Assembly (NCBI GenBank): GCA_003209955.1
Contig: QCOD01000004.1
Coordinates: 23,501 to 87,500 of the forward strand
Direction: 5' to 3'
Length of the DNA: 64,000 nucleotides
DNA from: OCS116 cluster bacterium AG-430-B22
GTDB lineage: Bacteria; Pseudomonadota; Alphaproteobacteria; MED-G09
Shown piece after piece: positions 42,760 through 52,303 of the stretch (positions are counted from its first letter, which is position 1; every line of letters starts with the position of its first letter). A program made the position numbers and the translations under genes. A model generated the notes under the pieces. That model saw only the letters and a list, made by a program, of their open reading frames with translations. It did no database searches and had not been told where the DNA came from.

Positions 42760-43761
42760 TTAAATTTTAACTAGTGTCTTGCCGATATTATCGCCGTTAA
42801 ACATCCTTTTGTATGACACTAACACATTTTCTAAACCATTTGTGACATCTGCTTTAAATTTTAAAGAACCTTCTAAATACCAATCATGCATAATTTTTTC
42901 TATTTTTGGTCCATCCTCTAAAAAATCAGGGCAGAAGAAACCTGTTATAGAAGCTCTTTTCATTAAAATTTGATCAAAATTATCCGGTCCAGGAAGCCTT
43001 GAGCCTTTTTCATTATATTGTGCTAATAATCCAGATAACGGAATACGTGCATATAAAGCAAGATTTTGAAGAACAGTATTTAAAATATCACCAGCAACGT
43101 TATCAAAATAAATATCAACACCCTCCGGACATAAATCTTTTAAGGATTTATCAAGATCATCAGTTTTATAATTTATTGCGTTATCAAAACCCAAATCATT
43201 TACTAGCCAGTCACATTTTTCTTTACTTCCCGCAAGACCTATAACCTTACAACCTGCTTTTTTAGCAATTTGCCCAGCTAGTGATCCCGTTGCTCCAGCG
43301 GCTGCGGATACTAGAAAAGTTTCACCCTCTTTTGGTTTTCCAACTTCCATAACTCCAACATATGCTGTCCATCCATTTAAGCCTAAAACTGACAAATAGG
43401 CTGCTTCATCTTCTAAACCTGCCTCAAGTTTCAAAAAGCTATCTGTTTCAACAATTGCATAATCTGCCCATTCACCAAATCCACGAACTAAATCACCTTT
43501 AGAAAAATTTGGATTATCTGACTCAACTACTTCTGCAAGACATACCCCTACCATGCTTGAACCTAGATCAATTGGAGGTTGATAACTATCTTGCCTATCA
43601 CTCATCCACATTCTAGTTCCAGCATCCATAGAAATTATTTTCGTTTTAATTAATATCTTATTATCACTTAAAGCTGGGAGCTCTTCATCAACCAAGGATA
43701 GAGCATCTTCAAAATTTAGTCCTTCTGGCCTATTAATTAATTTCCATACTTTTCTTTTCAT
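42760..43761 (-). CDS. NADP-dependent oxidoreductase, MDR superfamily (paralogue of 38040-39068)
   Basis: FLVSAAAGATGSLAGQIAKKAGCKVIGLAG; YFDNVAGDILNTVL. Confidence 0.9.
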   Translation of the reverse strand: MKRKVWKLINRPEGLNFEDALSLVDEELPALSDNKILIKTKIISMDAGTRMWMSDRQDSYQPPIDLGSSMVGVCLAEVVESDNPNFSKGDLVRGFGEWADYAIVETDSFLKLEAGLEDEAAYLSVLGLNGWTAYVGVMEVGKPKEGETFLVSAAAGATGSLAGQIAKKAGCKVIGLAGSKEKCDWLVNDLGFDNAINYKTDDLDKSLKDLCPEGVDIYFDNVAGDILNTVLQNLALYARIPLSGLLAQYNEKGSRLPGPDNFDQILMKRASITGFFCPDFLEDGPKIEKIMHDWYLEGSLKFKADVTNGLENVLVSYKRMFNGDNIGKTLVKI

Positions 43762-43823
43762 TGTTTAACTCACAATTTATTCCGGCTAAGACTATTACAT
43801 AAACCTGATTTTTGGAATAATTA

Positions 43824-43857
43824 AATAAAAAAGCCGCTTAATATTAAGCGGCTTAAT
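43824..43857 (-). terminator. Rho-independent terminator of metY
   Basis: Perfect palindrome AAGCCGCTTAATATTAAGCGGCTT at 43831-43854, followed on the minus strand by a T tract, 3' of the metY stop. Confidence 0.8.
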
Positions 43858-43876
43858 TAACTTTATTTATAGCTTT

Positions 43877-45169
43877 TTAAGCCTTATCAAGGGCCTGTGT
43901 TAAATCAGCCTTAATATCATCAATATGTTCAATTCCTACTGATAATCTCACATATCCAGGTGTAACACCAGCAGCTTGTTGTTCATCTTCAGATAATTGA
44001 CTGTGCGTAGTACTTGCTGGGTGTATGGCAAGACTTCTTGCATCACCAATATTTGCAACATGGTAAAGCAATTTTAAAGAATTAATAAATTTCTTACCTG
44101 ACTCAACGCCTCCTTCGAGTTCAAAGCCAACAAGACCACCGTATCCTCCTGAAAGATTCTCATCAGCTCTCTTTTTATAATCACCCTCCATCAATCCAGG
44201 GTAAATTACATTAGTAACTTTTTTGTGAGAGTTTAAGAAATTAGCAATCTCATTTGCGTTTTTACAATGCTCTCTAATTCTTAAAGGAAGAGTCTCTAAT
44301 CCTTGTATAAATTGGAATGCGTTAAATGGACTCATTGCTCCACCCATATCTCTTAACAAAGTTGTTCTCGCTTTAAGAATGAAGGCCAATGGAGTTAAAG
44401 GATCAGGAAGCTGAGAAAATACAGCACCATGGTAAGATGGATCTGGTGTATTTAAGGCAGGTTGTCTATCACCAGCCCCAGCCCAATCAAAACCTCCAGC
44501 ATCAACTATTATTCCACCAATAGATGTTCCGTGACCACCAATATATTTTGTAGTTGAATGGACAATAATTGCCGCACCATAATCAAATGGTCTACAAATA
44601 ATTGGTGCTGCGGTATTATCAACGATTAGAGGAATACCTTGCTTTCTACCAATCTCAGCTACTTCTTTTATCGGAAAGACTTGTAACTTTGGATTCGGTA
44701 AAGTTTCAGCAAAATATGCTCGTGTTTTATCGTCAGTTGCATTTGCGAAATCATTAGGGTCTTTAGGATCTACAAAACGAACCTCTATTCCAATATCTTT
44801 AAAAGTATTGCTAAATTGGTTCCACGTACCACCATATAAATCTGTAGATGAGACAATGTTATCACCTGCTTTTGCAATATTTTGAATGGCGTATGCTGTT
44901 GCTGTTTGTCCAGATGAAACAGCTAAAGCTGCAGCTCCGCCCTCTAATGCAGCAACTCTTTGCTCAAGTATATCACAAGTAGGATTCATTATTCTTGAAT
45001 AAATATTTCCTAACTCAGATAGTGCAAATAAATTTGCTGCATGCTCAGTATTATCAAATTGATAGCTTGTTGTTTGGTGAATTGGGACAGCTACAGAATT
45101 GGTACTTGCATCTGATCTCCAACCAGCATGTAAAGCTATGGTTTCTGGATTTTTTAATTCATCACTCAT
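43877..45169 (-). CDS. metY: O-acetylhomoserine aminocarboxypropyltransferase (sulfhydrylase)
   Basis: ALHAGWRSDASTNSVAVPIHQTTSYQF, VHSTTKYIGGHGTSIGGIIVD PLP-Lys motif; 430 aa; SAM-II-type leader. Confidence 0.93.
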   Translation of the reverse strand: MSDELKNPETIALHAGWRSDASTNSVAVPIHQTTSYQFDNTEHAANLFALSELGNIYSRIMNPTCDILEQRVAALEGGAAALAVSSGQTATAYAIQNIAKAGDNIVSSTDLYGGTWNQFSNTFKDIGIEVRFVDPKDPNDFANATDDKTRAYFAETLPNPKLQVFPIKEVAEIGRKQGIPLIVDNTAAPIICRPFDYGAAIIVHSTTKYIGGHGTSIGGIIVDAGGFDWAGAGDRQPALNTPDPSYHGAVFSQLPDPLTPLAFILKARTTLLRDMGGAMSPFNAFQFIQGLETLPLRIREHCKNANEIANFLNSHKKVTNVIYPGLMEGDYKKRADENLSGGYGGLVGFELEGGVESGKKFINSLKLLYHVANIGDARSLAIHPASTTHSQLSEDEQQAAGVTPGYVRLSVGIEHIDDIKADLTQALDKA

Positions 45170-45185
45170 GTTTTACCTCCATTAT

Positions 45186-45227
45186 CTGGGAGACAAAAAA
45201 ACCCGGCATCTGCCGGGTCTCTCCCAG
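45186..45227 (-). terminator. Rho-independent terminator within the metY leader, enclosed by an outer complementary stem
   Basis: Minus strand ACCCGGCAGATGCCGGGT then T tract; outer arms CTGGGAGA/TCTCCCAG at 45220-45227 and 45186-45193. Confidence 0.8.
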
Positions 45228-45284
45228 CCTTTTTTAGCGACTTTTTTTATGTGGCCGCAAGCCGACTGGCTCAAATCACCACAT
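45226..45284 (-). ncRNA. SAM-II (SAM-alpha) type riboswitch upstream of metY
   Basis: Minus strand TGTGGTGATTTGAGCCAGTCGGCTTGCGGCCACATAAAAAAAGTCGCTAAAAAAGGCT: P1 TGTGG/CCACA, conserved GTGATTTG, CTTGC and GCTAAAAAAGG, loop AGCC/GGCT pseudoknot. Confidence 0.88.
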
Positions 45285-45324
45285 TCCGTAAAATACGGAT
45301 ATTGAAACTTACATGCGTAAGTTT

Positions 45325-46620
45325 TTATTGTCTAGTTTTTTTATTTAAGTTATTTATCGCAGCGTAAACTAATGTTTGAGCTTGAGGACGGATAGGATAT
45401 CTTCCAGAAGGAATTAGCTGAGTTAATAATATAGAAAATAATTCTTCTTTCGGATCAATCCAAAAAAATGTACTTGCCATTCCACCCCATGAATAACTTC
45501 CCATACTGGCTGGTATTGCTGAGCGTACTTGATCAATTATGACCGAAAAACCTAAGCCAAATCCTGCGCCATCAAATCGTGTTTCAGAAAAGCTACTATC
45601 ACCCATATCTTGAAGAGTATTATTGTTAGGAAGATGATTTTGCGTCATAAAATCAATAGTTGTAGGGCTTAAAATTCTATTTCCATTAAAAATACCTTTA
45701 TTTAAAAGCATCTGACAAAAATTCGCATAATCTGAAATTGTTGAACAAAGACCTCCTCCTCCAGATAAAAAATTTCTATTTATTGAAAATTCATCCTCTC
45801 CAGCAATATGACTTAAAGTCATCTTCTTTTTTTTACTTCCAAGCAATGTCTGATAGCAATCTGAAAATCTATCCAACTTGTCATTTTCAACATAAAAACC
45901 TGTATCTTCCATTTCTAGGGGTTTAAAAATATTTTCTTTAAAAAAATTATCTAAGGTCATACCTGAGACAACTTCAATAACTCTACCTAATATATCAATG
46001 GAACACGAATAATGCCATTTTTCCCCAGGTTCAAATAACAACGGAAGAGTAGATAATTTTTTACAGAATTGATCTAGGTTCATTTCTTCTTGCGTTTCTA
46101 TATCTTTGTAATTATGTAATCCATTTTTTTTATAAAGCCCTATTGCAGGATGGCCCAACATAAAGTCATAAGTAAATCCTGCAGTATGAGTTAATAGATC
46201 GCTTATTAATATTGGATTATTTAATGGTCTAGTTTTATAATTGTTAGCATCTCCAGACTCCCAGACTTCTGTATTCTTAAATTCTGGTAAATATCGATAA
46301 AGCTCATGCTCAAGTCTAATCAAACCTCTTTCATAAAGCATCATAATAGCTACAGAAGTTATTGGTTTCGTCATAGAATAAATTCTAAATATACTTTCGT
46401 TATTTATTTCTTTTTTAGTTTCAAAATTTTTAAAACCTTGATGTGAATAATGCGCAACTTCACCATATCTTGATACCAAACATACAAAATTAGGGATTCT
46501 TTCTTGTTCTATATATGAATAAAAATATTCAGGAATATATGATAATTTTTTTTGATCAAATCCTAATTCTTCAGAATTTGTATTTTGAAGTAAATAATTA
46601 GAAATTTTTTCTTTATACAA
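45325..46620 (-). CDS. Serine hydrolase, class C beta-lactamase/EstB esterase family
   Basis: FRIYSMTKPITSVAIMMLYERG (SxxK), WHYSCSIDILGRVIEVVSG (YxC/N-type). Confidence 0.9.
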   Translation of the reverse strand: MYKEKISNYLLQNTNSEELGFDQKKLSYIPEYFYSYIEQERIPNFVCLVSRYGEVAHYSHQGFKNFETKKEINNESIFRIYSMTKPITSVAIMMLYERGLIRLEHELYRYLPEFKNTEVWESGDANNYKTRPLNNPILISDLLTHTAGFTYDFMLGHPAIGLYKKNGLHNYKDIETQEEMNLDQFCKKLSTLPLLFEPGEKWHYSCSIDILGRVIEVVSGMTLDNFFKENIFKPLEMEDTGFYVENDKLDRFSDCYQTLLGSKKKKMTLSHIAGEDEFSINRNFLSGGGGLCSTISDYANFCQMLLNKGIFNGNRILSPTTIDFMTQNHLPNNNTLQDMGDSSFSETRFDGAGFGLGFSVIIDQVRSAIPASMGSYSWGGMASTFFWIDPKEELFSILLTQLIPSGRYPIRPQAQTLVYAAINNLNKKTRQ

Positions 46621-46631
46621 TTTATTTCTCG

Positions 46632-47576
46632 TTAAACATTGATATCAAAAACAACTTTAATAGATCCTGATTTTCTATCATCTGCGATAGCAAATGCTTC
46701 TTCAGCAGCATCTAGTGGAAACCTATGAGTTATCACCTTATCCCCAAACTCTGGATTTTCAAATAAGATCTTTGCAGCATTATCTATATCTCTTCCATTA
46801 TTTCCACTTGCATCATAGATTCTTGAAGTGTAAAAGCTTCCTTCTTTATTTAAGATCGCTAAACCTGGTAATATTATATCTTCCCATCCAGCAGCTAAGC
46901 CAATAATCTTTCCGCCCGGCTTTAATAATTCAATACATTTTGAGAGGGCCTCTGGATTACCTACTGTGTCAACAACCCTATCATATTCTCCTTTAGGTTC
47001 ATTGGCGCCCCAAATCTCTGCTGCTTCTTTTTGATGGTCATATCTAGCAAAAAGATCCACTTCACAGCCCATCGAATAAGCAGTCACAACTGCGCACTGA
47101 CCTATTGATCCCCCTCCAACTACTGCTACTCTATGCTTGGCTTTAGTATCAGTAATTTTATAGCCATGTACAGCTACAGCAATTGGTTCTACTAGAGAAG
47201 AGTTTTTTAAATCCATATTTTTATCTAATGCGACAAGACAGTGGTCTGGAACAAGCATTTTTTCTGTCATTCCTCCATCTGTAGTTGCTCCAAGAATATC
47301 AAACTCTTCAGAAGAACATAAATTGTATTTTCCTTGCTTACACTCATCACAAGAACCACAATACTTTAAGGGCTCAATAGCTACTGGAGTTCCGTCTTGA
47401 AGAAAACCAGAGATTTCATGGCCTGCGATATGAGGTAGATGCATGCCTGAATGCAGAAGATGCATGTCTGTACCACATATTCCACATGTACTTATAGAAA
47501 CTAATACACCTTCTCCTTTTGGTTTAGATATATCTAATTTATTAACTTTTCCGTCAGAATAATTAATAGCTAGCAT
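46632..47576 (-). CDS. Zinc-binding alcohol/polyol dehydrogenase, MDR superfamily
   Basis: STCGICGTDMHLLHSGMHLPHIAGHEISG, structural-Zn cysteines CGSCDECKQGKYNLC; SD AAGGA before ATG 47576. Confidence 0.9.
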   Translation of the reverse strand: MLAINYSDGKVNKLDISKPKGEGVLVSISTCGICGTDMHLLHSGMHLPHIAGHEISGFLQDGTPVAIEPLKYCGSCDECKQGKYNLCSSEEFDILGATTDGGMTEKMLVPDHCLVALDKNMDLKNSSLVEPIAVAVHGYKITDTKAKHRVAVVGGGSIGQCAVVTAYSMGCEVDLFARYDHQKEAAEIWGANEPKGEYDRVVDTVGNPEALSKCIELLKPGGKIIGLAAGWEDIILPGLAILNKEGSFYTSRIYDASGNNGRDIDNAAKILFENPEFGDKVITHRFPLDAAEEAFAIADDRKSGSIKVVFDINV

Positions 47577-47630
47577 TATTTTCCTTAACAATTTTCTTGA
47601 AAAGATACACTATAAGTATAACATTTCCTA

Positions 47631-49175
47631 ATGGATAGTAATTCAAAGAAAATCTATGATGTAATAATTCTTGGCGCAGGAATCTCCGGTCTTGGTTCTG
47701 CATACAATCTTTTGCGTAATAAGAATTCTTCATTTCTTATATTAGAAAAAAACGAGGGTGTTGGGGGTACTTGGAGAGAAAATACCTACCCAGGACTATG
47801 TTGTGATGTTCCTTCGCATTTCTATTCATTCTCTTTTGCTATTAATCCTGATTGGACAAAAACCTATCCCGAACAATATGAAATTTTAGATTATCTTGAA
47901 AACATAACAGATAAACTAAAAATCCGTCCTTTTATAAAATTTAATAGCGAAGTTCTTGAGTCAAGGTTTAACGAAAAGGAAAATTTATGGGAAACCTCAC
48001 TAAGATCAGGAGAAATATATAAATCGCGGTCTATAATAAGTGGATTAGGACAACTAAATAAACCCAAATGGCCTGAAATTCATGGAATTGAAACATTCAG
48101 TGGTCATAGCTTTCATAGCGCCGAGTGGGATCATAGCTATGATCTTACTAATAAGAGAGTTGCTGTTATTGGAAATGGACCAAGCGCGATTGGCTTCATA
48201 CCAAAAATAGCAGATTCTGTTTCAAAAATGACGATTTTTCAGAGAAGCCCAAATTGGATAACTCCTAAACCTGATAGATTATATAACTCATTTGAAAGAT
48301 TTTGCCTAAGATATGTTCCTCTTTACGCAAGAATGTACAGATTTTATTGGTATTTCATTCAAGAAAGAAACTACCTAGCATTTTATCAAAAACATAACTT
48401 TTTTACAAAATTCATTGAGAAAGCAATTTCTGCAATTTTGACTAGGTTTAAATTATTTGATTTCGAAAGAGTTTATACAGCAGGTGCATTAATGTTAATT
48501 GATGAACAAATTCAGGATGAATCATTTAAAGAAAAACTAATCCCTGATTATCCAATTGGGTGTAAGAGAATTATCCCTACAAACGATTATTTTCCTGCAT
48601 TATGTAAAGATAATGTAAGCCTAGAAACATCATTAATAGAAAAGATATCAAAAAATAAAATTCACACAAAAGATGGTCGTGAACATGAGGTTGATGTCAT
48701 CATATACGGTACAGGCTTTGATACAAATATTTTTATATCCCCAGTAAAAATTACAGGAGTAGGTGGAAAAATTCTAGATGTCGCCTGGAAAAGCGGAGCT
48801 GAAGCTTATAGAGGGGTAATGGTTCCTTATTTTCCTAATTTCTTTATATGCTATGGTCCAAATACAAATACTGGACATGTTTCTATAATTTATATGATTG
48901 AATCCCAAATTCTATTCATTATGAAATGTCTTAATTATATGAAGAAAAATAGTCTTGAATACATCGATATTAAGGATGATGCGATGCAGGAATACAATAA
49001 AAAAATTCAAAATAAGTTATCTGAAACTGTATGGGCTGGAAGTTGTGGAAGTTGGTATAAAACAGAAGAAGGAAAGATAATAAATAATTATCCAGGATAT
49101 GGTATCGAATATCACTGGATGATGGCTAGGCCTAATTATTCAGATTTCAATGATAATCTTAAAAGTAATAATTAA
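47631..49175 (+). CDS. Flavin-containing Baeyer-Villiger-type monooxygenase
   Basis: GAGISGLGSAYNLL; BVMO fingerprint FSGHSFHSAEWDH (FxGxxxHxxxWD); VIGNGPSAIGF. Confidence 0.9.
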   Translation: MDSNSKKIYDVIILGAGISGLGSAYNLLRNKNSSFLILEKNEGVGGTWRENTYPGLCCDVPSHFYSFSFAINPDWTKTYPEQYEILDYLENITDKLKIRPFIKFNSEVLESRFNEKENLWETSLRSGEIYKSRSIISGLGQLNKPKWPEIHGIETFSGHSFHSAEWDHSYDLTNKRVAVIGNGPSAIGFIPKIADSVSKMTIFQRSPNWITPKPDRLYNSFERFCLRYVPLYARMYRFYWYFIQERNYLAFYQKHNFFTKFIEKAISAILTRFKLFDFERVYTAGALMLIDEQIQDESFKEKLIPDYPIGCKRIIPTNDYFPALCKDNVSLETSLIEKISKNKIHTKDGREHEVDVIIYGTGFDTNIFISPVKITGVGGKILDVAWKSGAEAYRGVMVPYFPNFFICYGPNTNTGHVSIIYMIESQILFIMKCLNYMKKNSLEYIDIKDDAMQEYNKKIQNKLSETVWAGSCGSWYKTEEGKIINNYPGYGIEYHWMMARPNYSDFNDNLKSNN

Positions 49176-49183
49176 GATTAATT

Positions 49184-51121
49184 TTATAAACCCTCAATAT
49201 CTCTATAAATATCAAGAATTTCAGGATTCATAAGAGCTTCAATATTTTTTAATTCTTTTTTATGTATTATATTTCTAACTGCTAATTCAGAAATTTTTCC
49301 TGATCTGGTTCTTGGAAAGTCATTAACCTTAAAAATCTTAGCGGGCACATGCCTTGGGCTCGCACCATTTCTAATAGTGATTTTAATTTTATCTCTTAAT
49401 TCGTCATCAAGCTCTATATTTTCCTGCATAATTAAAAAAAGAATTATTCTTTGATCATTTTTCCATTCTTGCCCAATTGCAAGAGCCTCTTTTACTTCAA
49501 TTAAAGACTCAACTTGTCTATAAATCTCTGCTGTTCCAATCCTAATTCCTCCAGGATTTAATGTTGCATCTGACCTTCCCTCTACAATAAAACTATTACT
49601 ATCGGTCTCAATAACAAAATCTCCATGATGCCAAATATTATTATATTTTTCAAAATATGCTTTTTTAAATCTCTTATCCTTCTCATCATTCCAAAATCCC
49701 AATGGAATTGAAGGAAAGGAATTTACACATACAAGTTCGCCTGGTTTATTAAAAAGTCTATCGCCATTATCACTCCATGATTGGACATCCATACCAAGTG
49801 ATGAGCACTGTATTTCGCCTTTCTTGACTGGCAAACAAGGATTACCATGAACAAAACATGCTACAATATCTGTTCCACCAGATATTGATGAAAGTTGTAT
49901 ATCTTTTTTTACATTTGAATAAACCCAATCATAACTTTTGGGAGCTAAGGGTGATCCAGTTGAGGCAAAGACACGAAGATTCTTAAAGCTATGCTTCTCA
50001 TTTGGTTTTATTTTTATTTTATTTAGGCTGTCTATATACTTTGCCGATGCTCCAAAAAAACTTAGTCTTTCTTTTTCAGCAATTTCGAAAAGAATTAATG
50101 GATTAGGAAATATTGGTGAGCCCTCATATAAAACTAATGTTACTTTTGACGCCAAAGCAGTAACCATCCAATTCCACATCATCCAGCCACAAGTAGTAAA
50201 GTACATAATGCGATCATTTTCTTTCATATCGCAATGATATTTATGCTCTTTAATATGCTGTATTAATGTTCCTCCGGCAGAATGAACTATGCATTTTGGT
50301 TTGCCAGTGGTGCCACTTGAATAAAGAATGTATAGAGGATCATTAAAAGAAACTTTTACAAATTCAAATTTGTCATTATTTTCTTCTGATAATATTTCAT
50401 GCCAATCATTATTATATTTAATATTTGTTTCATCAATATATCTAATATTTATTGTTTGTTCGATGGATGAAATCCTATTAGAAATACTATTAGCTTTATC
50501 TCTAATATCATATTTTTTTCCACCATAAATATAGCCATCTGTAGTTATAAAAATTTTTGGATTACACTGTCCAAACCGGTCAATAATTCCTTCCTCTCCA
50601 AAATCTGGAGAGCATGAAGTGAAAATAGCTCCTACTGCAGCTGATGCCAGCATTGAAATAATAGTTTCTGGTGAATTTGTTGCTAAAACAGCAACTCTAT
50701 CACCTTTCTTTACACCATTTTTAACTAACCATTTTGCTAGAACTTTAACTTTTAATTTTAATTCTTTTAAAGAAAGAGACTTTTTCTCTTTTCCCTCACC
50801 ATAAAATATTATGGCCTCTCTATGATCTTCACCAACTAGTAAGTTTTCTGCGAAATTTAAGTGACCTTTTGGAAAAAATTTACTTTTAATTAAATCATTA
50901 TAGTCACTAATTATGCTTTTTCCTTTGGTGCCAATAATGTTTGCGTCATCCCAAACTAAATTCCAGAATTCTTCAATATTATTTATCGACCATTTATGCA
51001 AAAGATCATAACTAAATGCTTCAGTATTTGATAATTTCTTTTGAAAAGCTTTTTCATATAAAGAAAACATATTTGAATCTTTAATATTACTTTTTTTTGG
51101 CTCCCAAAGTATTTCTGACAT
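49184..51121 (-). CDS. Acetoacetyl-CoA synthetase (acetoacetate-CoA ligase)
   Basis: 645 aa; LYSSGTTGKPKCIVHSAGGTLIQHIKEH, GGTDIVACFVHGNP, NPGGIRIGTAEIY; C-terminal KIFKVNDFPRTRSGKISELAVR. Confidence 0.9.
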   Translation of the reverse strand: MSEILWEPKKSNIKDSNMFSLYEKAFQKKLSNTEAFSYDLLHKWSINNIEEFWNLVWDDANIIGTKGKSIISDYNDLIKSKFFPKGHLNFAENLLVGEDHREAIIFYGEGKEKKSLSLKELKLKVKVLAKWLVKNGVKKGDRVAVLATNSPETIISMLASAAVGAIFTSCSPDFGEEGIIDRFGQCNPKIFITTDGYIYGGKKYDIRDKANSISNRISSIEQTINIRYIDETNIKYNNDWHEILSEENNDKFEFVKVSFNDPLYILYSSGTTGKPKCIVHSAGGTLIQHIKEHKYHCDMKENDRIMYFTTCGWMMWNWMVTALASKVTLVLYEGSPIFPNPLILFEIAEKERLSFFGASAKYIDSLNKIKIKPNEKHSFKNLRVFASTGSPLAPKSYDWVYSNVKKDIQLSSISGGTDIVACFVHGNPCLPVKKGEIQCSSLGMDVQSWSDNGDRLFNKPGELVCVNSFPSIPLGFWNDEKDKRFKKAYFEKYNNIWHHGDFVIETDSNSFIVEGRSDATLNPGGIRIGTAEIYRQVESLIEVKEALAIGQEWKNDQRIILFLIMQENIELDDELRDKIKITIRNGASPRHVPAKIFKVNDFPRTRSGKISELAVRNIIHKKELKNIEALMNPEILDIYRDIEGL

Positions 51122-51138
51122 TTTATTCTTTTTAATTT

Positions 51139-52299
51139 TTAACTTAATGCATTTTTAAGGTCAGAGAGAATATCATCTATAGTTTCAAGTCCTATAGATA
51201 ATCTAATAAGGCCATCCTTTATTCCCAACTCTTCTCTTTTTTCTTTCGGGATTGAGGCATGAGTCATTGTTGCCGGATGACTTACTAAACTTTCAACTCC
51301 GCCTAAACTCTCAGCAAGAGTAAAAATTTCAAATTTATTAAGTATTTCTCTCACATTGTCTATATTCCCATCAGTTATAATAGACAGCATTCCTCCAAAC
51401 ATATTCATTTGTTTTTTTGCAATATCGTGATTCTTATGGCTCTTGAGACCAGGATAAATTATTTCATAATTAGTGAAGTTTTCTTGTAAAAATTCTGCAA
51501 CAAGCATAGCATTTTCACAATGTTTTTCCATTCTTACAGATAAAGTTTTTAAACTTCTCAAAAGAAGAAAGCTGTCAAATGGACCAGTAATTGCTCCGCT
51601 AGCATTTAATAAATAATTAATCCTTTCTGATAAGTCAGATCTTTCTTTTGAGATAACAGCTATTCCTGCAACTACATCTGAATGACCTCCAATATATTTT
51701 GTTGCCGAATGCATAACTATATCAAATCCCTGATTTAGCGGTTTTTGAACCCATGGAGAGCAAAAAGTATTATCACAAACTGCAATGATATCTCTACCTT
51801 TAATTAAATCTGTTATCATTCCTAAGTCTATCACCTTTAAAAGAGGATTAGTTGGTGTCTCCAACCAAATCATTTTTGTTTTTTCATTTATTGCATTTTC
51901 AATATTTTTTGGATCTGAAAAATCCACAAAATCACATTGAATTCCCGAAGTCCTTTTTTTTACATTCTCAAATAACCTATAAGTACCACCATATAAATCA
52001 TCACACGCAACTATATGATCACCTGAGTCTAAAAGATCAATAATCGTTGATGTTGCAGCCATTCCTGAGGCAAAAGCATGACCAGATCCACCGTTCTCAA
52101 GGTCTGCAATACACTCCTCTAAAGCTTTTCTTGTTGGGTTTGAGCTTCGAGAATACTCATAGCCCTTATGCTCTCCAGGGCCATCTTGCTCATAAGTCGA
52201 TGTAGCGTAAATTGGAGTCATAACGGCTCCAGTCGATGGATCACTTGACTGACCAGAGTGAATTGAACGAGTTTCAAAACCTTTTTTATTTTTACTCAT
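51139..52299 (-). CDS. Cystathionine gamma-synthase/gamma-lyase family PLP enzyme
   Basis: ETRSIHSGQSSDPSTGAVMTPIYATSTY, MHSATKYIGGHSDVVAG. Confidence 0.92.
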   Translation of the reverse strand: MSKNKKGFETRSIHSGQSSDPSTGAVMTPIYATSTYEQDGPGEHKGYEYSRSSNPTRKALEECIADLENGGSGHAFASGMAATSTIIDLLDSGDHIVACDDLYGGTYRLFENVKKRTSGIQCDFVDFSDPKNIENAINEKTKMIWLETPTNPLLKVIDLGMITDLIKGRDIIAVCDNTFCSPWVQKPLNQGFDIVMHSATKYIGGHSDVVAGIAVISKERSDLSERINYLLNASGAITGPFDSFLLLRSLKTLSVRMEKHCENAMLVAEFLQENFTNYEIIYPGLKSHKNHDIAKKQMNMFGGMLSIITDGNIDNVREILNKFEIFTLAESLGGVESLVSHPATMTHASIPKEKREELGIKDGLIRLSIGLETIDDILSDLKNALS

Positions 52300-52303
52300 A
52301 TAT

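Noticed and set aside
43831-43854. 24-bp perfect palindrome as an operator
   Set aside because: Position just 3' of metY and a T tract on the minus strand fit a rho-independent terminator better.
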